Part shown: piece by piece, positions 48,901-61,050 of the stretch
How positions within the stretch are numbered: position 1 is the first letter of the stretch
Layout of the letters: every line of letters begins with the position of its first letter
Origin: Phylloscopus collybita
Taxonomy: Eukaryota; Chordata; Aves; Passeriformes; Phylloscopidae
Length of the DNA stretch: 64,000 bases
Direction of reading: 5' to 3'
Assembly (NCBI GenBank): GCA_027886175.1
Contig: JAJNNQ010000018.1
Location: 15,977,001 to 16,041,000, forward strand
Position numbers and translations under genes: made by a program
Notes under the pieces: generated by a model
Databases searched by the model: none
What the model saw: only the letters and a program-made list of their open reading frames with translations
Told to the model about the DNA's origin: nothing

Positions 48901-51494
48901 CTTTAGCCAGCAAAATGACACCACATATCAATGTGATTCAAAACAGCGGGCACAGCCCACTGGAAAGAACACAGCCAGCGTGTCCATAATATGGAAAGGT
49001 AAAAGCATAATAAACAGTAAAATCTACCAAAAAGCCCAATCATTATGTGGAATTTCTCTGACTATTCCTTCATTATTTCTATGACTATACATGTTCATCA
49101 AGAATTGTTTGTCCCTAACAGCCCAAATTCATTGCATATGCTCTGTGTTAAGCTAGAAAGATTATTCTCCACCATGTACTTCTATCATTGATGTTAACCC
49201 TTGTGCAATGGAGTCTCAGTGTAGGAGGCAGAAAGGAGACTCAGCATGCAAAATATTCAAAGAAATTTTTGAACACGCTTTTCAGAAAGGTTCTTAACCA
49301 GTCTGTTTAGTTTTAGGGTAAATCTTGCAGAGATCTGCACACAGTGGGTGGGAGTTTCCTTCTTTCCATCTGCCATACTAAATACAGGGTGTGTTGTTTT
49401 GCTTTTTTATCCATCTTTTTTTCTTAGTATCAGCAAGTGTATAAACTTATACTGGTTCAACCATAGCACTCAGCTTTTGACCCACAGTTCAAACTCCCCA
49501 GTTACAGGGGTTTAGAATGTGAATTTGACCTTGCTGAGTATCAGAACTCAGTCCACTTAAATTTAGATCCAGGTCTTGGCATTAATTTCTCATACTCTTT
49601 CAGTTCTGAGGCTGATCAGATCCCAGATCATGAAGGACAAAGCCATCTGTGTAGATGTGTGTATCAGATATGAGTGTCACTTCTGCCCCATGGGGTTCAG
49701 CATTATCAACAAGAGGATTTTGGTTCAGTCCCGTTCTGAACATGAAATAAAACAAATGGAGTTGCTCGCTTGTACAATTGCTGCCCTGACTTCTGATCTG
49801 CTCTCATAGTTTCTAAGTACAAAACTTTTTCAGTAACCCAGGAACATCCCTGCTCCTGGAGTGTGAAGAAATTATCAACAGGACAAGTTAGCTCTACTGT
49901 TTAGAAAGAAGATCACAAAGTGGTGTAAAGATGCTTTCTTTAAGCAGCACATTTTAAATCTAATTTCTAAATCTATCCTGACCCACTGAACTTCTGACCA
50001 AAAAGAAACATATTATAGCACTTGGTAGTTACAGCTAAAAGAGAAAACATTCAGAATCAAGTCCAACTTTCTTGCTTTAACAGCTTAAAGGCTCACAGTA
50101 TTTAAGCAGAAGCTCTCTTGTCATAAATAATCTTACCTAAATGCAATTTAAGTGTGTGTTGTACAAATAGTCTGCTGTGGGAACAGAGAGACACATTTTT
50201 AGTGACTCTTTGAACATTTTTCCCTCTGCTCAATACAATGAGACAAAATTTAATTTATTAACTTTCAAACAAAAAGTCCTACTGGCTGCTGTAAGTTACT
50301 TCAACAGTCTAAATGAGGCGGGAAACAAACAGTTCTGCTATTGAAATTTTCAAAAGTAAACAGGAGGTTTCAAGTTTGCTGTGAACAGGTGTTCCACTAA
50401 AAATTATTTCTGTCTAAGTGTCTCTCCTTATGAACAGGGTCTAGCGAATTTTGATGTGGCCCAGGCTCTTTGAATGTTACAATGAAACGTTCTCATTCTC
50501 TCAAATTTAAATTCTTGTTTCTCAACTTATATAGGTCATAGGATTATAGGTACAAATATATGGGTAAATTGTATTTTGTTAATGTTTCCTCCTCAAATAA
50601 GCATATAGCTTTATTCCCAAACTACCTTCTGACAGCAGGGACAATTATGCCAGGTATAAATCAGGAAGCTATACACAGAAATGCAGTTTGAACTGCATTT
50701 TTCTGGATGTAAAAACTAGTGCCAGCCAAAACCAGCAGGTAAAAAATCCCCTCCTCATGGTCAAAAGCCATTTTAAAAACAATTTGGAAACACAAATCCA
50801 CTAGGCAGCACTGTGGAACGTACGTTGTTCCCAATGAAGTCTCGTATTTTTTCCTATTTTTTTTAGGAAGACAAGAGGTATTATTTCCTATTCATAATGT
50901 ATTCTGTATTCATGTGGTATTTAGCACTATATATTATTACTAAAGATTAGACTAAGTCAAAAACAGTGGGTCGGAACAAACCTGATGTGTTGCTGCCACC
51001 CAAATCCAGATCTGTGTACAAACTTTGTGTCTACTCCCGCTGTTCTAAGGGACTGAACCAGAACCCAGCACAGCTGAACTACAGCACAGAAAGAACCCAA
51101 TTCTGCTTGCTTGTCTGGCTTGTCACTCTGGGATCCTGAGGCACCAGGACTGCCAAGAGGGTCGTGATAACACATCTAAAACTCTCTAGGTCACAAACTC
51201 CTCTCTTGACAAGTTCAGCATATTTGTGCGTTCAGCTAAGTCTTAGGAGGGCCAAGCAAATGCGTAATCAACCAAGTTTATTCTAGAATCAGTCACTCAA
51301 TAAGGGGGCTTAACTGGGCAAATTGGGCAACAGCCACTGAAGAGATTTGTTCATACCATGTTTTTCTTAAATTATGCTCTGACTCTTTTTGGCTGACCAT
51401 CGACCCATTAAATCTGGCAACCAATTCAAAGCCAATCAATATCGCCTACAATTCTTTAGCTCTTTTTTCTTCAAGAGCATTAGTCAAAACTTAC
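45954..51494 (-). other. UNC79 intron 2
   Basis: This is a 5.5-kb intron, mostly AT-rich unique sequence. Small degenerate duplications occur at about 47498-47540 and 47832-47868. The stretch 50960-51350 has a retroviral-LTR-like feel, with a reverse-strand AATAAA near 51280, but no clear ends, so it is not called as an element. No reading frame of interest was found. Confidence 0.75.
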
Positions 51495-51615
51495 CTCAAT
51501 AACGTCTGAGAAAAGTATTTCAGAGTATTTGCAATGTCAGTTCCAGAGGGCACAGGGTATATGTTGTGGAGAACCCGGTTGTGGTATTCTTGAAGGTAAC
51601 GGATTTTGGAAGCAA
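51495..51615 (-). CDS. UNC79: UNC79 coding exon 2
   Basis: 121 nt encoding residues 8-48, from the split Phe codon through SKIRYLQEYHNRVLHNIYPV and on to the leucine-rich end at the split Ser codon (AG|C). Acceptor TAG|TTG, donor GAG|GTAAG. It forms the start of the helical-repeat N-terminal region. The match to vertebrate UNC79 is essentially identical over the exon. Confidence 0.96.
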
Positions 51616-54600
51616 CTACATGAAAGACAAAAAGACAAACACAAAAACTTTCATTTAGTTTTTTTTCCAGACCTTGACATAGTTGTGTCTGTTTATTCCA
51701 TTTCTCTTTTTCTTTTTTTTTTTTTTTTTTTTTAGTTTAAGTATTAAACCCAACAAATAGAAAAATCTCTCTGTTCCTTCTGTTCTGAAAAAATTGTAAA
51801 AGAGTGCCAGGGAGAACACATGGAAGTGAATTTCTGCATCTGTATTAGGCAAACTTGGTGCTAGCAAATTAAAAAATGTATATTACCACTCTGCACTTCT
51901 TCCATGTCTCCAAACATCTCAAGATTCATTTATAATGAATGAGTCATTGGATCACAGGAGGTTCATGTGAGACAGATAAGTATTTCTACAGCCAAAGCAG
52001 AGATATAAGCTAAGCCAGAGAGACCTTATGTGATTTACTGATTTACGGTAAGAGTGAAGTGTCTGCTGTTTATTTGTCTTAGGAAATGTGATCAAGCAGA
52101 TAAGAGGATTTCAAAGAGCAGTAGGAGGTGTACACCGCCATTGAAACCAATTTTTGTTGTATTACAAGTAACAGTGGATTTATTTTCTAACAGGAATCCT
52201 TGTTCAGTATTGGGGAAAAAGTGATTACCCCCCTAGTTGCTTTGCCTTACATTGCCTATACAGCACAAGACAGTCTCATGTAGAGACACCCACACACACA
52301 CAACTCTTCCTGCTCCACTCAGATTAATCAGCTCTGCTGAGAGAGAGTGTATTGGCTGGGGCAGAGGGCTGCTCAGCTGTGCTGCACTGCAGACACAGCC
52401 TCATGAAAGTACAGCTGCCTGGGAACTCTTCATCATGTTAAAAGTGCACCAAGACTGTAACAGGCACTTAAAAGGGGAGATGCTTCTGAATTCTTTCAGC
52501 CCTTAAGCATATGGATTATAACAGTCTTTCACTAGACCAAGATATACCTTGCTCCCCTACAGGGCTCCTTCAGTGTGGAAGATAAATCATGCTTCCTAAA
52601 CAAGCAATTAGTCAATATTTTATTTTATTCTCATGGTCAAATGGCATTTATTAAGGAATACCATTAAGTCCTCCACTGAACAGAAAGGCACTACCAGAGA
52701 GACATTACTATGTCTCTCACTGCTGAGATAGGTTAACAGGTAATGAATTTTCTGATTTTTTTCTGTGCCACTAGCAAGTTGAATGAGAAGGGGTGACATT
52801 GTATCCATACTGCAGAAAAAGACTGATGGACAGACACCGAAAGCAAAGTGTCTGCAAATAATATTGGAGGCTCAGCTTGAGATACTGGGAGCCATTTTGC
52901 AATTATAGGTAGCAGTATACACTGGACTTTCACCCCCAGAAAACAAGATTCCCTGAGTGATCAGCCACACAACAAATGAGGTTTGACAATTTCAAGTTAA
53001 TTATCCATAAAATGAAGAATATGCAGATAATCAGCAAATGAAGAATACTGGTTTCTTGAATGCATGACAAGAAATCCAATCTTGCAGCACCCAACCAAGG
53101 TCATTCATTTCCCACTCTAAGGATGGCACTCCACAGTTTCTGCAGCAAGTGAAGCTTCTACAGACAACAATCTCCATGATATTACCTGGCCTCATCACAA
53201 GGAGAAAGCCCATCATGTGACTGAAGGGCTGGGGTCTATGTGAAACCAGCAAACAAAAATGCAACCAGGGACACTGTCACAATGCATATGCAAAAGCAAC
53301 ACACTAAAAATGCATAAGCACCTTTAGCTATATTTCCTCATCTTTAAGTCTTTTACCTCACAAATTTATTTTATGGTGACATTAAAGAATAACTAAAAAC
53401 CAATCATGACTTTTTCCCCTCCCCCTCAAACAACTGAAAACGGAATTTTTGTCACATGGACTCAGATCACCTCAGGACAGGCGGGAGCAAGATCAGAGCC
53501 TTTCAGGCCACCACGCAGGCCTGTGGCACATGAACTGTGCTTTGCAGGAGGTTGTCCTGTGTGAGAGCAGCCATAACTGGCTTCCTGTACAGCCCCAAAC
53601 CACTGGGGTAGGAACATCTGGACAGGATGTGTTTCACGCCACATTACAGAGGCTGACTTGAGCAGTCCAAGACTGTTTTCCCCTTCTCATCTCACACCTC
53701 ATTCTTTCTTCCCACTAAGCTCAGTTTTAGTCCCAGATTTGCAGGCCGTCTCATCAGATTATTTAAAAGGTAGGCATTTCTTTTAACTGTCATAAAAACT
53801 AATCTAGTTTAGTTTCTAGCTTAAGAAAGCAATGACTTCTTCAATCTATTTTGTGATGTTACTTTCTCTGGTCGGGGAAAAGAAAAGTATGAAACTAAGT
53901 ATATTTGTAAAGGACACAGCCTATGCAAGACAGTAGCCAACTAAGAACAACTCACAGCAAGGTGCACAGATTACTGTGGCTGTCATGATTTGCTATCAGA
54001 TCTCTGTAAATTAAAAGGACTAACAAAATGCCAAAGATTATTACAGAATTCAGATCTAGATGTACTTCAGAGAGCTGTGTTCCTCCCTACAGTTACTAAT
54101 TTTCAATAAAGGGCATAGGGTATCTAGAATCACTAGAACCACTTTTTTTAAAAAAAAAATAAAGATGGAAATTCATTTATATGTATTAATTGGCATTGTT
54201 GTGCAATTGTATCAGGCCAAATATCAAAAGAGAAAACTTATTTATAAAGTCTAAATATAAACATTAGCTTTAGGCTAAAGGTTTCAGCCTCACTTCTCAG
54301 TTCCATTTCCCAAAACTCTGTCCATTTCAGCACAGCCTCCCAGAACACAAAGAAACTTCTAAAGGAAAGCCCCAGAGCAAAAACTTTGCCAGCTTTCAAG
54401 TTACAGCAAGTGTGTGAATGATCCAATTTTCTGAGTTTCTGAGAGAGAGAGACACACTTCAAAAAGTGATGTCACCCTGTGGAAATACTTGGCCACTGTC
54501 ATAGGGTCATCACCACAAACAAATAGGTATCTCTCTAGCATCTACAGAGACCTCACTAAATTCCTCAGCCCCCGTGTAAGCACTGACTGAACTATGAGTG

Positions 54601-56960
54601 AAACCATTAGGAGTCCTCAAAGATGGCCTTGGTTGCTCCACTGTCCTGGAGGGAAACAGAGCAGGCATCAGGCATTCCCAGGACATTACTTACCACAACT
54701 AAAAACCAATTAATGTTTTTTAAAGTGAAAAAGAATTCATTTTCTTTGAATACAACAGAAGACCTCAGGTGTGCTGCAAAGAGTCAAATTATGAAAGTCA
54801 CTATCAATACATCTGGTAGGCAATACAAGATGTGTGTGGTCACAAAAAAGAGAAGCTCCTCCAGGCAACTTCCCAGACTGACACCATTTTACCTGTTGTT
54901 CAGAGAACCTGCCCAAGAGCTGTGGGATTCATGTTTAGACCAACACATCTTCTGTTCCGATCAGTGTGATTCCTCAGTCGTAGTGTTTCACTGATGTTCT
55001 TGGTAAACTGAGATTCATTATGACTTGTAACTTGAGTCCTTCCCAAGACATTCTGGTTCTTGCCTGTCACTCAGTGAGGGCAGAAGCAACAACAGCGACA
55101 GCTGGGGTTTGAAAGTTTGACTGGTAGTGATGCATGCACACCAACACATCCTTGTCAGAGTCCATAACTCAAAAATTGCTGCTGAGGGAATCTTGAAGTT
55201 ATGTAGAGACAAAGATATTTGGTAATGCCATAAGAACTAGTCAGGGAAGCAGCCTTGGTAAAAAAAATACATTCAGCAGGTTAGAATGCACAGGATATGT
55301 CATTAACCAAATACTCCTCCTGGAGTACCATGAAAAGGAACATTAGAAGGCAGAAAGATCTGAAATCTGGACCCCAAGTAAATCTTAAAATAGAGAGCAA
55401 TAGGGATATGGCAGGCCTAGATGCAGTGTCTTGAAAAGTACAAAAGGAGGAAAAGGAAAAACAGCCAAGGATAAAACATGAAAGAGAAGCTCCAACAGAG
55501 CAGACCAAAAGCATCAGGAATGGAGGAACAGAGAAGGCAGAATAGAAAAGGAAGAAAACGCCATAGCCATACGGAGAAAAAGTATAGCACAAATCCTTCC
55601 ACATGGCAGTATGAAGGAAGTGTAATTAATGTATAAGTATCACACAAAAGAAGAAACAGCTACAGAACTCAGGTGGAAGGTGGGGAAGGCAGCAACAACA
55701 GAACAGTACAGATCCAAACATTGCACAATTCAGGGCTTCTGCACAGTCAGAATACTGCATCTCTATTCATGAGGCTAGAACTGTACCTTTACAGGAATGA
55801 ATTAACATCTGCATAACATTTTTAAGGCAAAATCATCCATCACTGTAAATAAGCAGTAAACCCTAAAGGAAAAAAAAATACAGGTATTCTTTTTGTTAGA
55901 TCAGTTCAGCATAGGTATATATAAATACAAGGATCTTCTCAGTGACCTGGAGGAAGAAGAGAGCAAGTCTCAGCATCTGAAGTGTCAAATCACATCTCAT
56001 CATCATGACAAACATCAGTCCAACCTCCTGGTCACAGACTGCCTGTTCATAACCATGACACTGGATCAGGCAAGAAAGTAGCTTTGACACGGGTGACGAG
56101 CTCGACTACCCCAGTATTTGCTTTTCAGCATCCCATCAGGGCTCTTGCAGACACACCAGGTGTCATGAGCAATGACAGTGGGGAGCACGTCCACGGCCCA
56201 GATGCAGGTACCCCAGCCACCATGTCATCTAATCATGCTCTGATCAGATCTCGCCAACATGGTGGTTAAAACACCCGTGAGCAAGCAGAGGCACGCTGGC
56301 CGCGGGCAGGGGGATGGCAGCACCTGGGGCAATCCTGCTGGGACCGGGCACTGTGCCAGGCGGCCTGTAGGTAGGCAAGACACAAACATCCAGCCTACAT
56401 TCAGCCAAAAGGTGAGCGGCCCGGGCAAGAACGGCAGCACGACCCTTCTCGCTCCATCTCACTGCCAGACCACCTGCAAGGTGGCAACGCGTGCGTCACC
56501 TCTGCTCTCGCAGGTGGCTGCATCCTTTGGGACCGGGCGCAGCGCTGGCAGACGGGGCAGGCTGGACCGCTCCCGCCGTGGGCCGGGGGGCGAAGCCGGC
56601 GGTCTCAATATTAACTCTCACCCCCGATCCCTCATTTCCCCCGTCGGATCCCCGGCGCTGTCTTTGCACGAACACGCCGCCGCCCCGAGCGGGCCGCCCG
56701 GACAGCGAGGGGCTCCGGGGGCTGCGGCCACCAGCACCGGCGGCGGCTCCGACAGAAAGAGCCAGAACGCCGGCAGCCCCCTCCCCCTGCACCGCCTGCT
56801 CGCGGCCGCCGCAGACCGCGGCAGGAGCCCGGGCAGCGCTGCCCCGCCGGGGCACCGGGCGGGCGGCGGCGGGGCAGCGCCATCGGCGGGACGGCGCCCC
56901 CGGCCCCGCTCCCCTCCCCTCGGACAGACCCCGGCCCGGCGCCCGCCCGGCCCTACTCAC
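51616..56960 (-). other. UNC79 intron 1
   Basis: This is a 5.3-kb intron. The right end (to about 56440) is CpG-island sequence; the rest is AT-rich unique sequence. It contains a 21-nt T run at 51713-51733 and a short CA run near 52290. In human, as I recall, the small gene COX8C lies within this intron. I looked for a COX8-like reading frame on both strands and saw none. No other gene or clear repeat was recognised. Confidence 0.8.
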
Positions 56961-57480
56961 ACTGCTCCGCCTTGGTGGACATGCTGCCGCCCGGCTCTGC
57001 CCCTCGGCGCCGCCGAGCGCCGGCCCCCGGCCGCGATGGAGCTGCCGGTGCCGCCGCCGGTGCCGCTGCCGGTGCCGCAGGGCTGCGGGCCGGGGAGCGG
57101 CGGGCGGGCGGGACCGGGCGAGAGCGCGCTTAAAGGGGCAGCGCGCCTGGCGGCCGCGGCAAGCAACACCCTCAGGAGGGACGGGGTGGGAGATGGGACG
57201 GGGAGCATTGGACTTGGGATGCGTTGGGATGTGATGGGGAGGCCGGCTCGCCCCGGGGCGTTCCCGGGGTACCCGCCCCAGCGGGGCTGTGGCCCCGCCG
57301 AACTTGTCACAACGTCGAGTTGAGAGGTGCCGCGCCGGCAGGTCTTGATAAGCATCGGCGGTGCCCCCGGGGCCGCCGGGGTGACCGGGGCCGCGGAGGG
57401 GCCGGCGGTGCCCTCGCCCGGCCCGCGGCCGGTTCCGCTCTGCGCTCAGCGAGGGCAGCGGTGGTGGCACCTCCAGGAGC
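56440..57480. promoter_or_regulatory. CpG-island promoter of UNC79
   Basis: A roughly 1-kb stretch is dense in CpG and C+G, against AT-rich flanks, and includes GGGCGGG-type GC boxes (for example 57102-57112). It contains the UNC79 start codon at 56980-56982 and extends about 500 bp on each side. It is the natural site of the transcription start. A GCCGGTGCC-type minisatellite lies at about 57043-57082. In human, BTBD7 starts divergently close to UNC79 (recalled), so this may be a bidirectional promoter, but no BTBD7 coding exon is visible. Long reading frames here are CpG-island artefacts. Confidence 0.75.
56961..56982 (-). CDS. UNC79: UNC79 coding exon 1 (start codon)
   Basis: This holds the first 22 coding nucleotides, MSTKAEQ plus the first base of a split Phe codon (T|TT). 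The ATG has A at -3, a fair Kozak context, and sits in the CpG island. The donor reads AGT|GTGAGT. This start was chosen because it gives the known UNC79 N-terminus and splices in phase to exon 2. The 5' UTR must extend to the right, but its start cannot be fixed from sequence. Confidence 0.93.
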
Positions 57481-58619
57481 TGCGCTGTGGGCTCCGTGTC
57501 ATCCTTGGCATGGAACAGCACCGTTGTTCCCTTGCGTACTTCTCCCCTCGACCCCTGGGCCCCAGCTGTGTGCCCCAGGCGGGCGGGAGGGCAGCCAGGT
57601 GCTCTGGCCCGGCTTTCCCCACTTGTTTCCATAGTGCACCAAGCACCCCGGGACAGCCACGCTTTTCCCGAGGAGACAAGCGCTGCCCTCAGCCCCGACT
57701 GTGTCCCTACCCATCACCAGATCCCTGCTATGCTGACTGCCCCAGGACGAAGGTGGGATGAAAATACCTTTGTCCAGTTGTAGTGGGAGTACAGTAATAA
57801 CAATAAAACTCATTTGCTCCGAGAGAAGTTATTTCACTGCTGTGCGTCCTGTCAGCCTCACCAGCATCCTGACTTGACCTTACCAGATCTCAGAAATGAA
57901 CAGTTACCTATGAGTTTCTTTTCTGAAACTTTCCTTACCAGTTTTTCAGATCCTCAGACCTCTGAAAAAGCTATGTAAGCAGCAGTATTTCATCAGCAAG
58001 GTCATGGGAGTATTGATGTTTACACACATCAAAAAAGCCATTGCAACCTACTCTCCTCAAAATGCTGGGCTGTGTATGATAAATAGGCCTATGGCAGCCA
58101 AAGAGAACTGTGCTGTGGAGGTGAAGGAAAATAGGTATGTTCTGTTATTCATCATACATTGCAATGCCTCCAAATTATTGCTGCTCTGATCTGGGGACAA
58201 TGCACATTTGGTGCCGTGAACTGTGATGAAGGGGCAGATGCTGTTCACTGGCATTTAACTGGTTAGCGTTTTTTCTGAAAGCAATTTTCTAAAAATACTG
58301 CATGAGCAATGTTTCTTCAACACCACTTAATTAGGTACAAAACAGCTCTTACTGGAGGCCATAGTTCTTTCTACACTCCCTTCTGTTTGTGAGCCCCAGA
58401 CAAAGAAAAGCCAATTTATACCACTGTTTTCTCTTTTACATTCAAATATTTGAGAGTAAATGTTAAAGTTTTTTTTCTTTTAGTAGAAGCTTTATTTAGT
58501 GAATTGCCCAGAGAGGTCATGAGATGCTACAAACCTGCTTCCCCCAACCCTATGTGTCACAACATGGAGCATTAGTGATGAAAATACAGCCAAATGGCTT
58601 TCAGACTTCATGGAAATAA

Positions 58620-58661
58620 GATATTGAAGACAGGTTTCATGATATTGAAGACAGGTTTCAT
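58620..58661. repeat. 21-bp perfect tandem duplication
   Basis: Two adjacent copies of the 21-bp unit gatattgaagacaggtttca plus t. It lies in the upstream flank; nothing suggests function. Confidence 0.9.
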
Positions 58662-59497
58662 CTTTAAATTTCTGTCTGTTGATGCAACAAATCAATCTGA
58701 ACTGCTTTATTGCTCATTACAGAAGAATAGGGAACTCTGCACTGAGGGGAACTGAGCTTCCGTAAAGTATTTTTAAAATATACCAAATGTTCATATACCA
58801 GCTTATTAAAAACATTCAGGTTGATAAAGCAGGAGTACACTGAGAAAATATTAATTCCATTTCTCATGTAAAATTTCTTCTTTGGTTTAAGTGCCTGAAA
58901 ATTGCAGCTATGCCTGCATTTACTGAACAAGGTCCTACAGAGTACAGCATGTAGTTCAGGTACATGGTAAACAATTCATTGCTTATGAGTCCTTCAGCAT
59001 TGTCTAAACAATGTCTAAGCCCTAAATAAACCCTATACAAGTAGTCTGTTGTTCAGTCAAACAATTTAATAGTTGCCTAGTTTGTTAATTCAAGCATAGA
59101 GACTCACACATAAAGACCCACACTTCAAATTGTGAACAAATGTCATTAAGGAGCAAATATAGAAATGTGGTACTCTGGGAATTAATTTCTCAAGTCTCTG
59201 GGCTGAACCAAAGTCATAATTTCTCAGCAAGATCCTCATGAATATGCCTAACAAAATGGGTATAGTGCTCCACTGGAAACTGTTTTAGGCAGTAAGGTTT
59301 ACGTTCATATGTGTTTTGCCTCTGCACACACTCAGTTAAGAGAACACATAAAAGCTGCAGGCATCTTAAAGCCCACAAATCATTAACGAAAGAACATATT
59401 TTTAACATTAAATAAATGGGGAGGGGAAATTTTACATACTAGCTGATGAAAACTGAAAGAATAAATGCTATTTTCTGAGATCATGAGTGGAAATTTC

Positions 59498-61050
59498 ACA
59501 GAATCATGGAATCTTTGAGGTTGGAAAGACTCTCTGCAGCTTGTCTACTCTAACTTCCCTGCTCAAAGCAAGGTTGGAGCAAATTGCTACTACAAATTGC
59601 TACTAGAACAAATTGCTCAGAGCCATGTCCAGCCAGGCTTTAAATATCTGCAAGCATGAAGACCCCACAACTTCTCTACGCAACTTGTTCAAAGGTTTGA
59701 CCATCCTCACAGTAAAAAGCTTTTTCTTCTGTTTAAGAAGAGGAAATTCTTGTATTTCAGTTTGTGCCAATTGCCTGAGCTCCACTGAGAAAAGTCTGGT
59801 TCCATCTTCTTAGTCCTGCTCCTAAGGTATTTGTACACACTGAAAAGACCCACTCCCCACATGAAACCTTTTGTCTTTGGTGCTAAACAGTCCCAATTCT
59901 CTCAGCACCCTTTTATATGACAGGTGCTCTGGTCACTTCATCACTTAGCCCTTCCCTTGACTTACTCCAGTATATTCATACTGGAGTATGAATACTCATA
60001 CTGGAGTATATTCTTGCATTGGTCTTTCTTGTACTGGTAAGTCCAGAACCAGACACAGAACTCCAGTCAGGTCTAACTAATGCCAAGTAGAGGAGTGTAA
60101 ACATCTCCCTTGACCAGCTAGTCAGGCTTTTCCTACTGCAGCTCAAGATCCTGTTGGCCTTTTTGCCACGAAGGCTCATTGCTGGCTCACAGTCACATTG
60201 GTGCCTACCAGGACCCCTATGTCACTCTTTGCAGGGCTACTTTTCAGCTGCTCAGCCCCAGCCTGTGCTGGTGCTTACTTATTCCCTCTGATGTGCATGA
60301 ACTGGATTTTCACCTGTTGAACCTCCTGAGACTCATGTTGGCCCACATCTCCGAGCTCTCAAGACACATTTGAATGGCAGCACAGCCATGAACTGCTGGT
60401 GTATCAACTGCTTCTCCCAGTTTTTCATCATCTGGGTCACTGGCAGAGACAGGAAACAGCACTGGCCCAGGGTTGATCCCTGCAGTGCAGCATTGGTGAC
60501 TGGTTTCCAGCTGGACTTTTTGCCCCTGAGCACAATGCTTTGAGCCTGGCAGTTTGTTTGGCCACTTTTCAATTCACATCACTGTCAACTTGCCTAGTCC
60601 ACATTTCATCAGTTTGTCTTTGCTGATGTAATGGGAAGCACTGATGAAAGTCTTGCTAAAGATAAACTTTCACTGCTTTCTCCTCCTACAGTAATTTTGT
60701 TGCAGAAGGCTGACAAGCTGGTCAGGCATGTTTTCCCTTAGCAAATGCACACTGACTACTCCAAATAACCTTCCCATCCTTAATGTGTCTGGAAGTGGTT
60801 TGAAGGATTATTTGCTCCATCATCTTCCAATGGATCAAGGTAAAAATAAATGACCTACAATTTCCTAGATACTCCTGCTTGTGACACTTGGAATGACACT
60901 TGCTTTCTTCTATTTTTCAGGACTTTCCCACTTGCTTTGGCCTCCTAAAAAGATAATAAAAATCAGTCTTACAGTGTCATTGGCCAACTCCCTCTGCACT
61001 TGTGAGTGCATCCTATCATGTCCCATGGACTTGTGTGTGTCTGGTTGTTT
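59498..61050 (-). mobile_element. CR1 LINE, about 1.5 kb of the 3' end
   Basis: The left edge is a bird CR1 3' terminus read in reverse (agaatcatggaatctttgag, then ggttggaaagac). Diverged CR1 segments run collinearly to about 61050, including the tracts catcctcacagtaaaaagct and gacttgtgtgtgtctgg. On the minus strand this is the end of the reverse-transcriptase open reading frame and the 3' UTR, broken by many stops. A local inverted/direct repeat of ctccagtat/atactggag sits at 59967-60009. The element is 5'-truncated, as most CR1 copies are. Confidence 0.85.

Larger units (their letters stand above)
793..56982 (-). other. UNC79: UNC79 gene, 5' half (coding exons 1-28)
   Basis: UNC79 is a large cytosolic auxiliary subunit of the neuronal NALCN sodium-leak channelosome. 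It pairs with UNC80 in a HEAT-repeat-like superhelix and supports channel function and resting excitability (established knowledge). Here 28 minus-strand exons were located by translating the reverse complement and recognising long near-identical stretches of vertebrate UNC79 in collinear order, beginning MSTKAEQ. Each junction has an AG acceptor and a GT donor, and the cumulative phase stays correct across all 27 introns. The total is 4,224 nt (1,408 residues). No frameshift or stop was seen in any exon, so the gene looks functional. It is partial only because the window ends; exon 29 onward lies left of base 1. Residue numbers in the exon entries are for this assembled model. Confidence 0.96.

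Noticed and set aside
50960..51350. LTR-like stretch near exon 2 with a reverse-strand AATAAA
   Set aside because: No terminal TG/CA pair, no duplicated flank and no second copy in the window, so not called as an element.
51713..51733. T run, read as the poly(A) tail of a retroposed gene on the minus strand
   Set aside because: The adjoining sequence gives no recognisable transcript and no target-site duplication.
51616..56960. Possible COX8C orthologue in UNC79 intron 1
   Set aside because: I recall this gene in the human intron, but no COX8-like transmembrane frame was found on either strand here.
56259..57632. Overlapping long reading frames (up to 378 codons) on both strands of the CpG island
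   Set aside because: GC-rich sequence lacks stop codons. The translations are Pro/Ala/Arg/Gly-rich with no recognisable domain, and do not share the frame of the UNC79 start.
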